A stretch of DNA of 64,000 bases from Chlorops oryzae (Eukaryota > Arthropoda > Insecta > Diptera > Chloropidae): assembly GCA_020466095.1 (NCBI GenBank), contig CM035807.1:99640285-99704284 (forward strand), read 5' to 3'. The translations under genes were made by a program, and so were the position numbers. This document shows positions 1-13,722 of the stretch, piece after piece; the first letter of the stretch is position 1, and each line of letters starts with the position of its first letter. The notes below the pieces were generated by a model that saw nothing but the letters and a program-made list of their open reading frames with translations, ran no database searches and was not told where the DNA came from.

Positions 1-2290
1 GGTTCGCATCAGCCAGACTCTACTGTATTTCGTATGGAAGTCTTTTCGCTCCAACCATACCATAGATACCGACTTAAATAAAGCAATGTTCCTAGTTCCA
101 ATGTGGTATGTACGGATGCATGTCATTCACGGAATGCTTGAGATCGATGCATTTACACATTCGAACACCGAAAGGAGAAATAATTCAATTTATTTACTCA
201 AGGATGGAAAACGATTTTTGGACGTTAGCTATTATTTATAAGTATAATATATAAATAGAGAAAAATCATTGCTGTATTGAAATAGAAAACTATGTACGCG
301 GAGAAAATTTGTGGAAAATTCATTAAAATCTCCAATGGGAAAGTCACTTTCTACGAGTTGGGAATACGAAAAGTTTATAGCTTTAAAATAATTTATGTAT
401 ATTACTATTCTTATCATTTCCTTACTCTCACCATCCCTCCTAATCACAAGAAACTCTTCGGAGACACTCTTCGAAATTTCTACATTCCTATGTGACCTCT
501 TGTTGGTGCATGTGAGAGCGTGTTTTAGGCGTTTTTGGGTTTCTTAAAAAATTACAACCGTTGTATATACTTAAAGTTTCTTGTTTGAAAATACATCCTC
601 CTCCTTCTTTCAATGGATATTGTTGAAATTATAGATTGATTAACTATTGACAGGAGGGTAACTGTTATAAGCTTTAATTGTCATTGATATATGTATGTAC
701 CTATAGATAAAAAATTAATGTATGTATATTCAATATGTTTGTTGCTATGAAAATGTGTAAATGCTTGTAGGTTTTATGTTTTAATGTAAAACTGTTCATG
801 TACAATGTTATAAAATAGGTGTATTTACGAGTTTACCAAGTTTACGAGAGAAAAAAAAATGCACTATGTTCTGATAGATATTTTCGTAGATGCATTTGTT
901 CGCGAACTTTAAAATACTTATTGTATGTATGTAGGTCCTAAAAAAGATAATGAAAAAAATTAATATAAAAAAAATACAACTTTTTGAAGTCTTATCTTTC
1001 TTGTTTCATTCATTCAAATGACAGCTGATTGCCCAGCATAGATGATAGAAAGTACATACCTAAAACCATTAAAAAGATTTGATATTTTTCAAAAAATTTT
1101 ACCAAGGAGGACGTAGTGAGGACCGAGGGGCCAGGAACTTTTTAAGGGGCGGAAATATTTCAGAATAAATAATAAAAATATTTGAACTTTTTCATATTTA
1201 TATCGCAACTGAAAATCGAACGGAATTTTTCGTTATATACAGGACGTGAACCGGGTGGAAAATTTGCCCGGTTCGGTTCATCGGTTCGGGAATTTCTAAA
1301 ACTAAAAAAATTTCTTAACACGTGTTCCCACTTCTAACGGAATTTTTTTTACCATTTAGGGTTAAAATTTGCACAATAATAAGTTAGTGGTGGTTACCTT
1401 AATTAGAGATGGTATTGATACTAATTTTATAAGAATACCGACTTAGATTTTTTTATTTTTGGCCTATGGGAGCGACCACTGTGCATGGTTGCAGGCAAAA
1501 ATGAAACCCCGAACCTTGACAAAAAGGGGTTCGGTTCAAACATTTGTGAAAAACTTCGGTTCGGTTAATAGTTCGGTTCATCAGCAGATAATAGCGGTTT
1601 CCCAGTTCAAAACGGTTCACGTCCCTGGTTATATACGCTGCGACAAATTCGGGGAATCCCCTTTCGTTTAATGATATTTTGTAGAGGCTGCTGGCAACAG
1701 CGTGGATTCCCCGAATCGATTCAATTGAAATGCCCAATTAAGTTGGGGGTTAAATTGTGTTCTTCCGGGGGCCGACACCCACGATACGCCGCTGATTGAA
1801 CCCATATAGAAGCAAATACCAAACAAAAAAAAACTTCTTTGAAAAATTTCGGCTCTCACTATGATAAAAGTTAATTTCTAGTATTTGCTACTATATTGGA
1901 AATGAGTACTTTTTTGACAGCTTCCTTGAGGGGGAAAACTGTAAATAGGTATTTAAATTGGGAAACTTTAATGAATTTCTACCTAAAATGGGTCCGTAAT
2001 ACATAATTACCTAAAGAACTGGGAAGTGGAAATGGGCGGGAAAAATTAACGATTGTGTGCCCTAATAATTCATCTATTTTCCTCAGTCGTTTCCCTAGAC
2101 TTATCGTTCCAATTTTCTTAAGCTGGGAACCCCACTATATGCGTAAAAAGCTTAATCCACATCGATTTTTATCTGTCCAGATCGATACAAATTTCAACAA
2201 TTTCCACAATCACTGTTGAGGCTCACATTTTCGTCGCATATTGTCAAAAAAGATATCGGGGAACAATAAAATTGGGACAAAAATCGTTCA
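1..2290. other. AT-rich intergenic stretch with degenerate repeats
   Basis: No convincing gene is seen. Open frames are short, lack coding-like composition and match nothing I recognise. Poly-A/T runs and ATGTATGT-like simple sequence are frequent. Around 1240-1590 the words CGGTTCGG and GGTTCGGTTC recur several times in a degenerate pattern. From about 1640 to 1800 there is a block that recurs near 41.8 kb. Confidence 0.6.
1640..1800. repeat. Dispersed repeat, copy A (partner near 41795-41955)
   Basis: Three blocks in the same order and orientation are shared with 41795-41955: ATGATATTTTGTA, then a TTCCCCG word followed by TTGAATTG or TCAATTG, then TACGCCGCTGA preceded by GACACC. The spacing is similar. 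The family is not recognised and no ends are visible, so the limits are approximate. Confidence 0.45.
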
Positions 2291-2699
2291 AGACGATCAA
2301 ACTTGTCTGCATCTGAGCGCAAAAATTTCATTCACACTATCAGCGCACTGAATCAATTTAAAAGCATTTGGTGCTCTTAAAAAAAACTGCTCATTTAAAT
2401 GAAAATTTTATAGAGAATTATTCATATTTCGTGTATGCCCGGCTTAAGTATCTTTTTCGCCAAACTGTCGCCGCTTTGTTGTGCAGATACTTTTCCATTG
2501 TATTGGTGCATTTTGTGTTCTCTTTTGCTCGCAATAAGAAAGAGTTAGCCGATAGTATCTCGAAACCTGAAATGAGAGCGCACACGGAAAATTGTGTGAA
2601 TTGTGGGCTCACAGCGATCAACTTGGCTTCATTCGGATTAGTCGCTGAGAGTTGATCGTGGCTCGCGCACCTGTCGACAAACGAGACGGAGTCTAAAAG

Positions 2700-3578
2700 A
2701 ATTTTTTTTCGGCTAACCAATACGAACGCACTGTATCGGTGTACGGGCAGCGTTGTCGTTGTATATGTGATCGCAGTAGCAGCAGAACGGTTTGAACTTG
2801 TTGCGTGTATTTGGCGTTTGGCTGGCTTTGGCTTGAATACCTTTGTTATCGCGTACGTACTTCGCTCTATCGTAGCGCTCGGAACGTCACGACGTCGGAA
2901 TATCGGTACGGCGCGAAACGTTTTCGTTTCTGGCGTGTGGGAAGAGATTGGGACTACTGGAGGAGCGATTTGGTAGCTGCACCGACTTCAGCTCTTATTT
3001 CAAAACAAAATGTGGAAAAAATACACTTGGACCGTCGTTGGTAAAGTCGTTTGGTCGGTTGTATCGTTGCGCTATGTTCGGCGAGATTACGATTTGTGCT
3101 AGTGTGTTGTTTTTTTTTTTTTTTTTTAATGAACTAACCAGGGACTCGAGCGACGTGTGTACATATGAACGAATGTTCGCACATTTATTCGATGTGCGGT
3201 GGAAAATTCCAGTTTTCTGTAAAAATTTAGCAGCGATCAAAAATATGTGAAAAATGAAATACAACAAGAGAGTCCAAAATAATGAATTTTTCGCTTGAAG
3301 AAAAGTTTAATAAGAAACTATAGAAGAAATTGCGAGAAAAAGAAAACAATTTTGCCCTTAATGGGAATGGCAAGAAAGAAGTTCAGCCATTTGTGATATT
3401 TGTGTTTACTGGGATTCGCTATAAAACCCTTTTTTTTTTTTTTTGCTCAACTGCTGAAGACTTCAATTCTACAAAGCGAAGCTAATTAATTTGCTGAATA
3501 AGATTTTCAATCGGAATCTGCATCCGCGTCTTGAACCTGAATCCGAGATAGGAAAAAGAAATAAACGAGCTGCTTCAG
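2700..3578 (+). other. Possible 5' leader exon of bowl
   Basis: This stretch is richer in CpG than its surroundings, has no long open frame, and ends at a strong splice donor (CAG|GTGCGT, last exon base 3578). The next clear acceptor on the same strand that leads into a coding exon is the one at 10281-10283, in front of bowl. I therefore infer a non-coding first exon joined over an intron of about 6.7 kb. The 5' end was not located. No perfect initiator plus DPE pair was found. A second CpG-rich block (3580-3920) could be another leader or simply intron. Confidence 0.3.
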
Positions 3579-6500
3579 GTGCGTACTTTCGAAGAGAATT
3601 TCTTATTGCTTATTGCTTATGATGTGTTCGTGTGCTCGCGCAAGAGTGTATTAGTGTTTGCGCTAGAGTCGCCGAGTGCCTTCGTCGCCTTCGTCTTCAG
3701 CGTCGTCTTCGCCGTAGCTATCATCGCAGAGGTTGTCGTTCGATGCAGCTCAGCTGCTTCCAGCACAACGCAACACAACAACTGCATTTGCCACTGTCAG
3801 CCACCGAACACAGTATGAAGCCTAGGCGCGCTCAGCCGACAGTGAGACGAGCTCCCGTGCACCCATGCCCCGTGCAGTCGTCTGTTTTGTGGCCCTCTTC
3901 TCTATTGAGCTTTCGTGCTTAAAGTTTCTCCGCTCATCTCAAAAGCAAAAACAAAAAAAAAAAAAAGAAAGAAAATAAATAAAAATTCCGTGGCCTCTCT
4001 TTCTCTCTCTCTCTTTCACATCTCACGATCATCACAATCCGGTTTATGGCTTATGCTGCCCCTGGCCGCACCTTCAACTCTCCGAACCTGCCTTTTACCC
4101 GTTTTCATGTTCGTCGATGTGCTCGTGCTCGTGCTGGTGCTCTTCGAGCGCTAAGAATATGGCCACGAGGCTCTTCTAAATGTTCGGCCGTTCCATTGCT
4201 CGTCGTTGATCGACGTCGAAGGGGTCGAGGGGAGACAATTACCGAGAGCTTCTGTATCTGAAATAGCTGCCGTGCTGGCCATCTTGTGTGATTTTTTTTC
4301 TTTTTCTTTTGTTGTTGTTGTTGTTGTTTCCTTTTCATTTTTACTGGTTTCATCTGTTTGATACATTTCGGTTGAGGCCACAGCGTCGATCGTTGATCGT
4401 TTGCCGTTGAGCGCGCATAATAACGCTTTTCAATGGCATGGATCCGAAGAAACCAAGTAAGCCATTGCCCTGCATTTATGGCTGGCATGACCACGAAAAG
4501 ACAGTATCTGTATATCTGTTCAAGCAAAAGCTGAGCCTCTTTCAAGACGCCAGATTCAAGATTCAAGATCCTTCGATTAAGATCGGACCTCATTTCGAGT
4601 TCGTTATTGCTGAAGCACACTTCAAGCCAACTAATGAACAATCCGTTCCCATACATACTTACATATGATATGTACATATGTACCTACATGAATATGTACT
4701 TTTTTGTATGTATGTATGTATGTACATTTTTTGTAGTCTTTTGAGTGAAAATCAAACATAAGCCGCTTAGGATGATCTAAGAGCAAACTTTGGTTATTGA
4801 TGTCAACAAAATGGTGGCGAGTTCCTCGAACGCAATACGACAGACAGGGCTTAAATAGAGCTTATTCCACCCTTCGAAGGCAATAGATACATGTACTTTT
4901 AATTGAATTTGAATTGAAATTTAAAAATTAGAGACAATCAATCTGATCTGCATATTGGTTTCTTTATTCTTTTTTGTTCCCTAAAAAGGTCTGCCCAATA
5001 TAAATTCGTATAGTAAAATCTATTTTTATAGAAGGCAATTCGCAGAGTCTCTTATCTATAGCTAAACTTAATTTGGATCTTTTTGTTATTTCAATAAAGT
5101 GCTTCATTTAGTTTTTGGCTTTTTATTAAACCTTTTTTTTCTCTATTCTTCTTTTTATTATTATGAATTCATTTCGTTTTTGCATATTGTCGCAAGATAA
5201 TGAAAAGTCTAAATGCTACGATCAGCTCAAAATTGCTTTAGATGCGAGTTGATTAGCCTTAGAAATTTTTGCAAATATTTGTAATTTTATTTAAAAAAAT
5301 TTTTTTTTCTTTTTAACCGTTGAAGCTTTAAAGGGGACTTTTTAAGAGAAAAACTGAAAAGACAGCCCCTTTTGAATACCTGCTCGACCCCTTTCACGAC
5401 GACAATGAAACGAAACCTTTACGCAATAAATTACCCGAGCGCTTTCTTTAATCGCTCGCAAAAGAGCTGGCTCTGAATGGACTGAGTGAGTCTCAGATTT
5501 TTGGCTTTGTCGATTTTTGAATGGAAAATCCATCAAATTAAAATAAATTATTTAGCATTGATAAATATGCCCATTTATTCTTTTGTTGCAAATCAAAAGG
5601 TTAAAAATCTATTAAAAAATCTATTAAAAAATATTTCGAATTCAAGTAGTATGTATTATGGAATCATTTATGTATTAAATCAGAGCGAACGTGTGTTCTC
5701 TATGGATTCTATTTTCGAAATCGTTAGAGAATTTCTAAAGAACTTTTTGCATTTCAAAGAAAGCAAACTCTCTGCTAACAATGAGAATCGGTTCGGTTAT
5801 CGAACTAACGGGTCCATTGTGAATTCCCCTTTTGTGTCTAATTGATTTCGGTTTTTTGTTATATCTGGCGAAATTGAATGCTCAAAAGGCTTGACAAAGC
5901 ACAAGATAGAAAAAAAGGAGTTTGCATAGAATTGATAAGCATTTCTAAAAGCTAATCAAAATATATTATCATGTTAGATCACGTCAACGATATTGATTCC
6001 ATTCAATAAACATTCTGTGCAAAATCGTTTGGAATGACTTTGCTACACATCTGGCACTAATATTCGGTACGGGTTATTTTGAAATACGACTTATAGGACA
6101 TTTAGCTTCATAAGACGGAGAATATGAAGTTAAGTTACAAGATGGAGAAATCCAAAAAAATCAATAATTTTTTTTTTTTTTTTTTGGAGCCCAGATATCC
6201 AGATAAGCTAGCAGAAATCTTTGCCGGATCAGCACGATCAATCTGTTCTCTTAGGAAGTTATTTTCATATCATCTACTTTAACAGCACAGCCCCATAAAA
6301 GAACTCAGAGGGCTCATTATCTTTACTGTATATATTTCGGTCAAAAATGGATACCAGAACTCCGCTCGAGGATGCTATTTTGAGTTTATGTCTTAATCTG
6401 TATCCGAAGAAGTTATTTTTACTATCAGCCCGATTCTGAATATTCCCGGGGAACGAATTCCTGGGGAATTTTCTTTTCTCGAGACTAAAATTCTCCTTTT

Positions 6501-9500
6501 TTAAATAGATAGGGAAAGGAAAATTATGGGTATGGGTCAAATACCCATTCCCTATCAAATTTATTCCCCCAAATATTTCAAAAAGAAGAAGTGTACTCTC
6601 GAGAAAAGTAAATTCCCCGGGAATTCGTTCCCCGGGAATATTCAGAAACGGGCTGTATATGTAAGTATGTACTAGTTACCTGCATGTCAGGTCTGTTTTC
6701 CTAATAAAGCATTCTCGAGCGAGGTTTTTGGGCTTCCATTTTGAGGTTATGACGAATCCTAGATCCTGGTCGAGATAGAACTCAAAATGGGATTCAATGA
6801 CTCTAAAAACATATGGTAGGCACAGTGAGACTCCTGGGCTTGAAATTTTTTTAAGGGGGCTGTGTAACTAAAAATTCAGACTCACAAAAAACCAGATTCA
6901 GACGGAGGATTTCTGTATACTTAGTTAATGTTTTCGTGTCTATATAGGTCTCCACCAGTTCTAGTATTCGGCATAACCTCAAAATACTATCCTCGAGCGG
7001 GGACTTAGAGCGTATAAACTAAGTGAAAATTTTTGAACCCTGGGCCTGACACTTTTTTGTGGGGCTGTCTAATCAATTATGTTTTTAAATTCAAAAAAAA
7101 AAAAGTGGACTTACATGCAGTATTCCTCGGATATATGCCGCCTGGATATAGGTTCTCACCGCTTATAAGAACAAACTTCCCATACGTTTTTGGTGTTTCT
7201 TATATTCGTGGAATATTGGTTTAGTCATTTGGAGAATCGTTAATATTAATTTTTAGAATCTTAAAAAGAAAACTTCAGCGTGAAATAAGAAGCCAAGGTT
7301 TAAAAACGATCCTTTCAAAAATCTCATTTACTATCTACAATATTTTAAGCCAAAGTTTAATGCACACTTAGAAATTGATTAAGAAGACTGTACTAACTTC
7401 TTTTTAATGCCACTGTCTGCATCCGTAAATGGGGGTATTTAAAATAGACAAGTAATCACAAATTCTTCTCTAACGTTAAAGTGACCACAGTTGTGAAAAA
7501 TCCCATGAGTTCCTTCCATTATCGGCGGCTATTCAAGATAATTGAAAGAGATTTTGTTTGTTTTTTATTTCGCTGCACTTGAGGTATGGTTAAAGTTCGG
7601 AGATAGTTTTGCGAAAAAACCGCCGGGACGGTTCAACTAAAATGCATTAAGAAAGCAACGGATGGTCACTTCATTTTGAGACATGTCCAATACGAAAGAA
7701 ATTCATCGAGCGGGACCGGTTATTAGGGTTTGGTTATCTCAATTTCCATCATTGCCTCAGTTTAAAGCACAAAAGCAGCAGCGTTTGGATCGTTTCGGCT
7801 CAGCTCAGCTCGGCTCATGGCTCTTGGCTCTTAGCTCTGGTCTGCTTCGATGGTATACGCATGCTTGCCTGGCTGCATACACATTCCTGGACTCATGTTT
7901 ACAAACACGTTTAACTCACAAACGCACACACAGAGAAAAACACAATTACTTCGGTCGTTTCCCAGCATTCACTCGCACACCTATACAAATAAAAGGAATA
8001 AACAAATAGCCATTCTCAAACGTCAAAAAATGAAAAGGCTTCGTAGACCTTTCAGACTCCCGCTTTCGCTCGGTCCAACTGCTCTTGTCCACCGAGGATA
8101 GAATTTTAATAGCAAACGGTCTGCAGTTTTTTTTTTTTTTTTTCTTAACACTTTCTGTCTGTGCAAATGTAAACACATCGAGCTACAAACACACACACAC
8201 ACACTCGCGCACATGTGTATAAACATGTCCTGGTATTCATGCATATTTACCCTTCCATTTAATTAAAAATCCGCTGGTCTGGCAAAATCAGCAAATCTTT
8301 TCCTCCGCGCGAATGATTAGACATTTGCAGTCCCACATTTGCTCGCCAGAAAAGCTTAAATTGTTTAGAAATCTCAGTCAAAAGAATAAATTGAATCAAA
8401 GTTGTGGTCGGCTGAGGTTTTTTTTTTTTTTTATGAAGAGAAAAGAAAAGTATGCGAATTGCCTCCTCGCATTCAAGTAGCCTCAGCAGAACGTGCGAAA
8501 ATATTTGAAAAACAATCAGGGCTGGATTTATTTGAATTACCGTCATTGGGGAACACTCACTAATGCCGCCCTGTCTACAAAAAAGTCTACAAAAAATGAC
8601 CAAGAATTTTTTATTCTTCAATCAGCATAGATATTTTATGCCTATGTAGTAAAAATATGATTAGCAGTTTTCCCTTAAACGCGTAATTGCCTTGAAGACC
8701 TCGAAAACTCGTAAATCAAGTCGGCTAAAAAATGAATGAATGAAATTTTGTATGAAAAATTTTACATTTTTCCGCTGTTTTTTTTTCCCTTTTTTTTTCT
8801 TTAAGCGAATACCCAAATTGTCATAAAAATGACTACACGAAGAACATTTTAATTCGTGTAAGAAAAAATGATTAAAAAAGTCGTTTAAGTCGTGATTGTC
8901 TCTTAAGCTTTATACACAGAGAAAAAATCAACCAGAAAACTGATTAAATCAAAAGGAAAAACATACAAAACGGCTTCAACAAGGAATATTTTTAATTTTA
9001 ACAATTTTTCTTGTTGGAAAAAATAAAGATTTTCCTTTTGAATCAACCATATTTCAGATTGAATTGAAATGATAATTTTCAAAAATGGATTTAAATTTAA
9101 ATTTAAAAAAAATTGAAATGACAAGATATTTTTAAAAAATAAAAAAATTTATACAAGAAGAAATGTCAAAACAAATTAATTAACGTTCAAAGCAAATGGC
9201 CACAGAGCCCTCTGCTGAACATAACCCAAAAAATAGCCATCGGATGGACTTCATCCGATTTGGTCCTGTTGTCGTGACTGCTTTCGCAATGCTTAAAAAG
9301 TTCTAAGATGAATGAATATCTTATATGTCCTATTTTATAAAACAAATGAGAATTATACCGAACGTAAAGAAATGTAATTAAACATATTTCCTTTCAAATC
9401 AACCAAAAATGTTGTTGACTCAACCATTTTTCTTTTGAAATTTTTGCTCTGCTCGAAAATCAAAAGGACTGTGAATAACAATGCGCCCTTTAAAAAAAAT

Positions 9501-10283
9501 CATGGTAATCTGCAGCCTCAGGCCTCCACCCCTAGTGTTGTGAATGTTAATCCAGGGCTGAATAGAATAGATCACTTGGGAAGCCTCGCAGGCTCATTCT
9601 TGAAAGTCAAACTTTTCTTTACCACACACGTTAAGGTATTTTCTCTTAAGCCTTATATTTAATTTATCAAAAATTATTTTACTCCGCTAGCGCTGAAATA
9701 CTTCTCTGTTATCCAGGAAAAAAATATTGGAAAGAAATCGTTAAATAACTGGGGAGAAAAAATTTGTTTTGGGTCACGTTGGGTAAAAATATTTCCATAC
9801 ATGGAAGTCTCAAACGATTTTGAATGTTCAAATCGCAAAATTTTTAGAAGAGTTATTTTATCGCCTAAATTTAAGATGATATCATCCTTCAATATTTTTA
9901 CCCTGGCTCTACATATCTCTCGAGTTTTCTTCTTCTTTATAATTCCAAAAAATTCAAGGTTGTCATGGGAATCGCCTCGATTTTCAAAAATGTCGGTTTT
10001 GCAAACCGAAATTGATTTGAAATTATGTCATAAATCTCATAAAGTCTTTCATTCTTTGTGACACTTTTTAATATCAATTAATATATACACTTACCAATTG
10101 AACTCCATTTCCGTTGAGCGTCAGATAGAATCTAGGCTTTTTGAAGTTTTCCCCACTGGTCTGTCGTTTGCACACGAAATAATCTGGTATTTTTCATTGA
10201 TTTCACTTAAGACTTATTCCTTATTCCTTTGTGATCAAAGACCTATAAACATAAAAATAATTCATCGATTAATTCCATTGCAG
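3579..10283 (+). other. Long non-coding stretch, probable bowl intron 1
   Basis: No gene is supported here. It contains a short (GTT)n run near 4307-4327, ATGTATGT repeats at about 4665-4730, long T tracts, and the MITE at 6426-6655. The acceptor at the right end has a normal pyrimidine-rich lead and CAG at 10281-10283. Calling the whole stretch one intron depends on the leader-exon inference at 3578. Confidence 0.4.
6426..6655. mobile_element. MITE with long terminal inverted repeats, TSD TAT
   Basis: The ends are inverted copies over about 55 bases. The left end reads CAGCCCGATTCTGAATATTC and the right end is its reverse complement with a few changes; each arm contains the GGGGAACGAATTCC core. 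The element is flanked on both sides by TAT (6423-6425 and 6656-6658). There is no coding capacity, and the middle of about 110 bases is AT-rich. A 3-bp duplication would suit PIF/Harbinger-type mobilisation, but a TA target for a Tc1/mariner-type enzyme is not excluded. Confidence 0.75.
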
Positions 10284-12793
10284 ATATACAGAAGAATCCA
10301 AACAAACCGTCGGGGTTGTTCCTTCAATAATGCCAACAGAGGGTGTATCGCTCGATGAGCGTGTGGTGTCCGCCAATATTTCAATGCTGCGATCTTCTGC
10401 CGTGGAGCATTTCATGCAATCTGCAACAGATGTGCACAGTCCATCGGCGAATGGACGGAACGCTACAACCGTCCCCTATGAGACCCAGCTAGCCTATCAA
10501 CACCACTTGGCCGCAGCGGGTCTCATTGGCAATGGCGGAAATCCGCATCATCATCGCGAGGTTTCAGCGTTTGTGCCCGTTTTGCCATCGCGCAATTCAC
10601 TGAGAGCGAGCTCAAGCGCCATGTACGGGCCAGTTGTTGACGCGGCCGCCGTGTCGTCAGATGGCAAGGACTCTGCCAAACGCAATGCTAATTACGAGAT
10701 CATCGCGATGATGGCTGACAAGCGGAAGGAGCTCGCACTGCGTGAAGCGGCCGCTGCGATGCTAATGCCTCGACCAGGTCAGCCACCACAAGGCGCGCTG
10801 CCACCGGGAGCAGTGATGTATCCACCACCATACCTGGGAGGACCGGGAGGTCCCTCGCCGACTGGACCGGGCTCTTTCGCTTTCCCATCGGCCGCAGCTT
10901 CAGCGCTGTTCCCTGCAGGCTTGCCACCGACAATGCACGCCGGGCTAGACCGGCGCCTGCTTCGAGCACCTGGCAGAGCTTCGAGGCCCAAAAAACAATT
11001 CATTTGCAAGTTCTGCAATCGGCAATTCACGAAATCGTACAATCTGCTAATACACGAGCGGACTCACACCGACGAGCGTCCGTATTCTTGCGATATCTGT
11101 GGAAAAGCTTTTCGCCGACAGGATCATCTGCGCGATCACAGGTACGATCAGTACTGAAAAGAATAAAAAAAAAAAATTGGTCTATATCTATAAATAATGT
11201 CCGTGTATTTTTAGGTATATTCACTCGAAGGAAAAGCCGTTCAAATGCTCAGAATGCGGCAAGGGTTTCTGCCAGTCGCGCACTCTGGCAGTTCATAAGA
11301 TTCTGCATATGGAAGAGTCGCCACATAAGTGTCCAGTTTGTAGTCGAAGCTTCAATCAGCGCTCGAATCTGAAGACTCATCTACTAACTCATACCGATCA
11401 TAAGCCTTATGAATGCTCTTCTTGTGGCAAGGTTTTCCGCCGGAATTGTGATCTGCGACGGCATGCACTCACGCACGCGGTTGGCGATGTACCATCGGAG
11501 TATGTGGATGTCGGCGAGGAGGAGGACGGTCGAAATCTGAGCGGTGATGAAGAGGACTCACTGCTGGAAGTCGATTCGCCAAGGCCCGTAAATGACACTA
11601 CCGCTGAAATTGAAACCGAGGGCGAAGGCGACCAGACGGAGCACGAAAAAGAACAGCAAATGCTTTCTGCCGCAAAACGAATCCGCACGAGATTAAAGCG
11701 GAAGGCTCAGTTTGATTTCAGCGAACATTCCGATGAAGAATCCGATGAGGAACTCGACGAAGATGAAATTCTAGAGGACGAAGAGCTTTCCGATGTCGAA
11801 GAAGAGAAAGAAGAACGTCCGAGTGGCCCAAGTGCCGAAACGGAATCCCAATCGAAAGCCGATTATCAAGGCGTAACCCATTGCCATCATGAGGGTGGCG
11901 AGACGTATACAATGCGGCCATGTTCAGAACGTGGCTGCAATCAAATCGAAGAGCAATCAATGCCAACTTCTAACCCAACTCACGTGCCACTTACCACATC
12001 ACTAACAGTAACAGCGACAGCAACAGCAACATCGACAGCAGCAGGAGCAGGAACAGCGGCATCTTCATCCACTTTCACACCGAGTCCAGGTGACTACAAC
12101 CAAATTTATCGAATGCCACAGTACAGCGCCGCAGGCAGCTCAATACATTCACCGTCTAGTTCAAATGCACCAGAACCATATGTTCCGATGCTGCATGTTC
12201 GACGTGATTTGCACGTCAAAGCAGCTCCGTTGCCTTTTGCTGGACCACCACCGCCGCCAACATCTGTCCTGCTGGAGCCTCCAAAAACTAAGCCCCTACA
12301 ATTGCAGCCAATTCACTCGTCAATCGAGTCGATTCCACCGAGCTTCCTTGGCTCCATTCCGATACGCAAGCGAGCGATCGGATTGCACGACATAAGCCAT
12401 AGCCACATGCAGCATCAGCCGCCACATCTTCCGCCACCGCCGCCACACTTGCTCAGAGGCGTACCATTCGGCCCAGAATCTCTGTCGCAGCCTCCGCGAT
12501 TATTGCCACTGAACATGACGCGAACACACATGCCACACACCCATGTCCAGGGCGAATTGCAGCCCTCAAAGTCAATGCTGCCCAAGTCCACCACAGCATT
12601 CTCTGCGTCGTCAAAGAGCAGTGAGCATACCTTATGTGATTCTGCAGAAGCCCGTTTCAGCATTCCTACAACCAAGTTGGACGGTGTTGAGAAACCCGAG
12701 AGCAAGGATCAAAACTCTCCGCTAAGTACGGCGCAGAACTCACCACGACCCCGACGCACCGGCTTCAGTATTGAAGATATCATGCGTCGCTAG
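10284..12793 (+). CDS. bowl: Bowl, Odd-skipped family zinc-finger transcription factor
   Basis: Nuclear DNA-binding regulator of the Odd-skipped family, which acts in embryonic patterning, gut and leg-joint development. Coding sequence is 10330-11141 joined to 11215-12793 (796 residues; Drosophila Bowl is about 744 by recollection). The exon begins at the acceptor at 10283 and the start ATG at 10330 is the first in frame. Five C2H2 fingers span about residues 224-360 with 28-residue spacing and TGEK-like linkers; five rather than four favours Bowl or Sob over Odd. The 73-bp intron splits the HRYIH part of finger 2. After the fingers come an acidic stretch, Thr/Ala-rich and Pro-rich low-complexity regions, and the last nine residues FSIEDIMRR, an eh1-like motif that in this family recruits Groucho. 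An N-terminal Pro/Gly/Ala-rich region precedes the fingers. The paralogue Sob is the main alternative. Confidence 0.88.
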
Positions 12794-12990
12794 GTGCGGC
12801 GACCCAATAATTCTCCGGTTAATAATTGCCTGCAGACATTCCTATGGTATTTAATCCATCAGCAGAAGCCAATTTGCATTTATTTAGATTATCTTCCAGC
12901 GCCTAGAATAAGCACGACTCTATTCAAATAGATAAGATCCACAATCGTTTAAAAGCTTCAACTTCAACTCAAATAAAAGCCTTCTCAGCA
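12794..12990 (+). terminator. bowl 3' UTR with poly(A) signal
   Basis: An AATAAA hexamer lies at 12972-12977, about 180 bases after the bowl stop codon, followed by a TTCTCAGCAGG stretch. It is the first canonical signal after the gene. The actual cleavage site is not visible. Confidence 0.55.
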
Positions 12991-13720
12991 GGACTTTGCG
13001 CATGCGCTCCGACCAAGTTTGAACTCCTCGGATGAGTTGTAAACTTTTGCTTTTGAACGTCATATACGGGACCCAAGTGGTAAATTTCACAACCGAAGTG
13101 CTTTGAGTTTAATTATCTTCCAACAGGAAAAATGCTCTGTAATATAAGAAAATATTTTAATAACTATTAATTATAATTAACGATTATGCGTTTAGTTCAC
13201 TTATCAGCCGTAAGATAAAATATTCTTTATTCTAAGGGAAGCTGCAAAATTAAAAATAAAAGAATGAAAGAAAAAAACTCATTGAAAAAATCATCTAACT
13301 TTAAGGAATTTTAGCTTATTTAAGAGATACACTGAAGCTACAGAAAAAGCTGAGTATTACGAACCTAATTTAAGGATAGTTATTAGAACTGAAATACCCA
13401 TGGGTGGAAAAGCCAATTCGGGAGTATTTGTAAAGAAATCACTTTGATCTTGTGAGCCAGATGCGAAGCACCATAAATTTAGCATTCCGAAGAAATATTT
13501 TATTCGTATGTCTTACAGTTAAGAAAAATATGTCTTCCTTAAAAATAATTGCAAAAATAAATTAATGGAACCTTCAATCCAGAAAAACTTGAATTTTATG
13601 CTCAAAATAAGCGACCCGAAACCTTATTAGTTAACAGGACGGCATTTCTTCTTAAAGGTTAGAAATTGTCAGAATATGTAAAAAATCGACTTTTCTTGCA
13701 TTTTCTTCAAATACATATAA
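12991..13720. other. AT-rich intergenic DNA, nothing recognised
   Basis: I see no gene, RNA or clear repeat in this stretch. It separates the bowl 3' end from a cluster of small transposon remnants. Confidence 0.6.
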
Positions 13721-13722
13721 TA

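Noticed and set aside
4105..4677. A 190-codon open frame on the minus strand
   Set aside because: It runs through poly-Gln and poly-Lys simple sequence (TTG and TTTTC repeats), has no recognisable domain, and is overlapped by open frames on the other strand.
11004..11372. Second long frame across the bowl finger region
   Set aside because: It is a +1 shadow of the finger-coding exons and has no finger pattern of its own.
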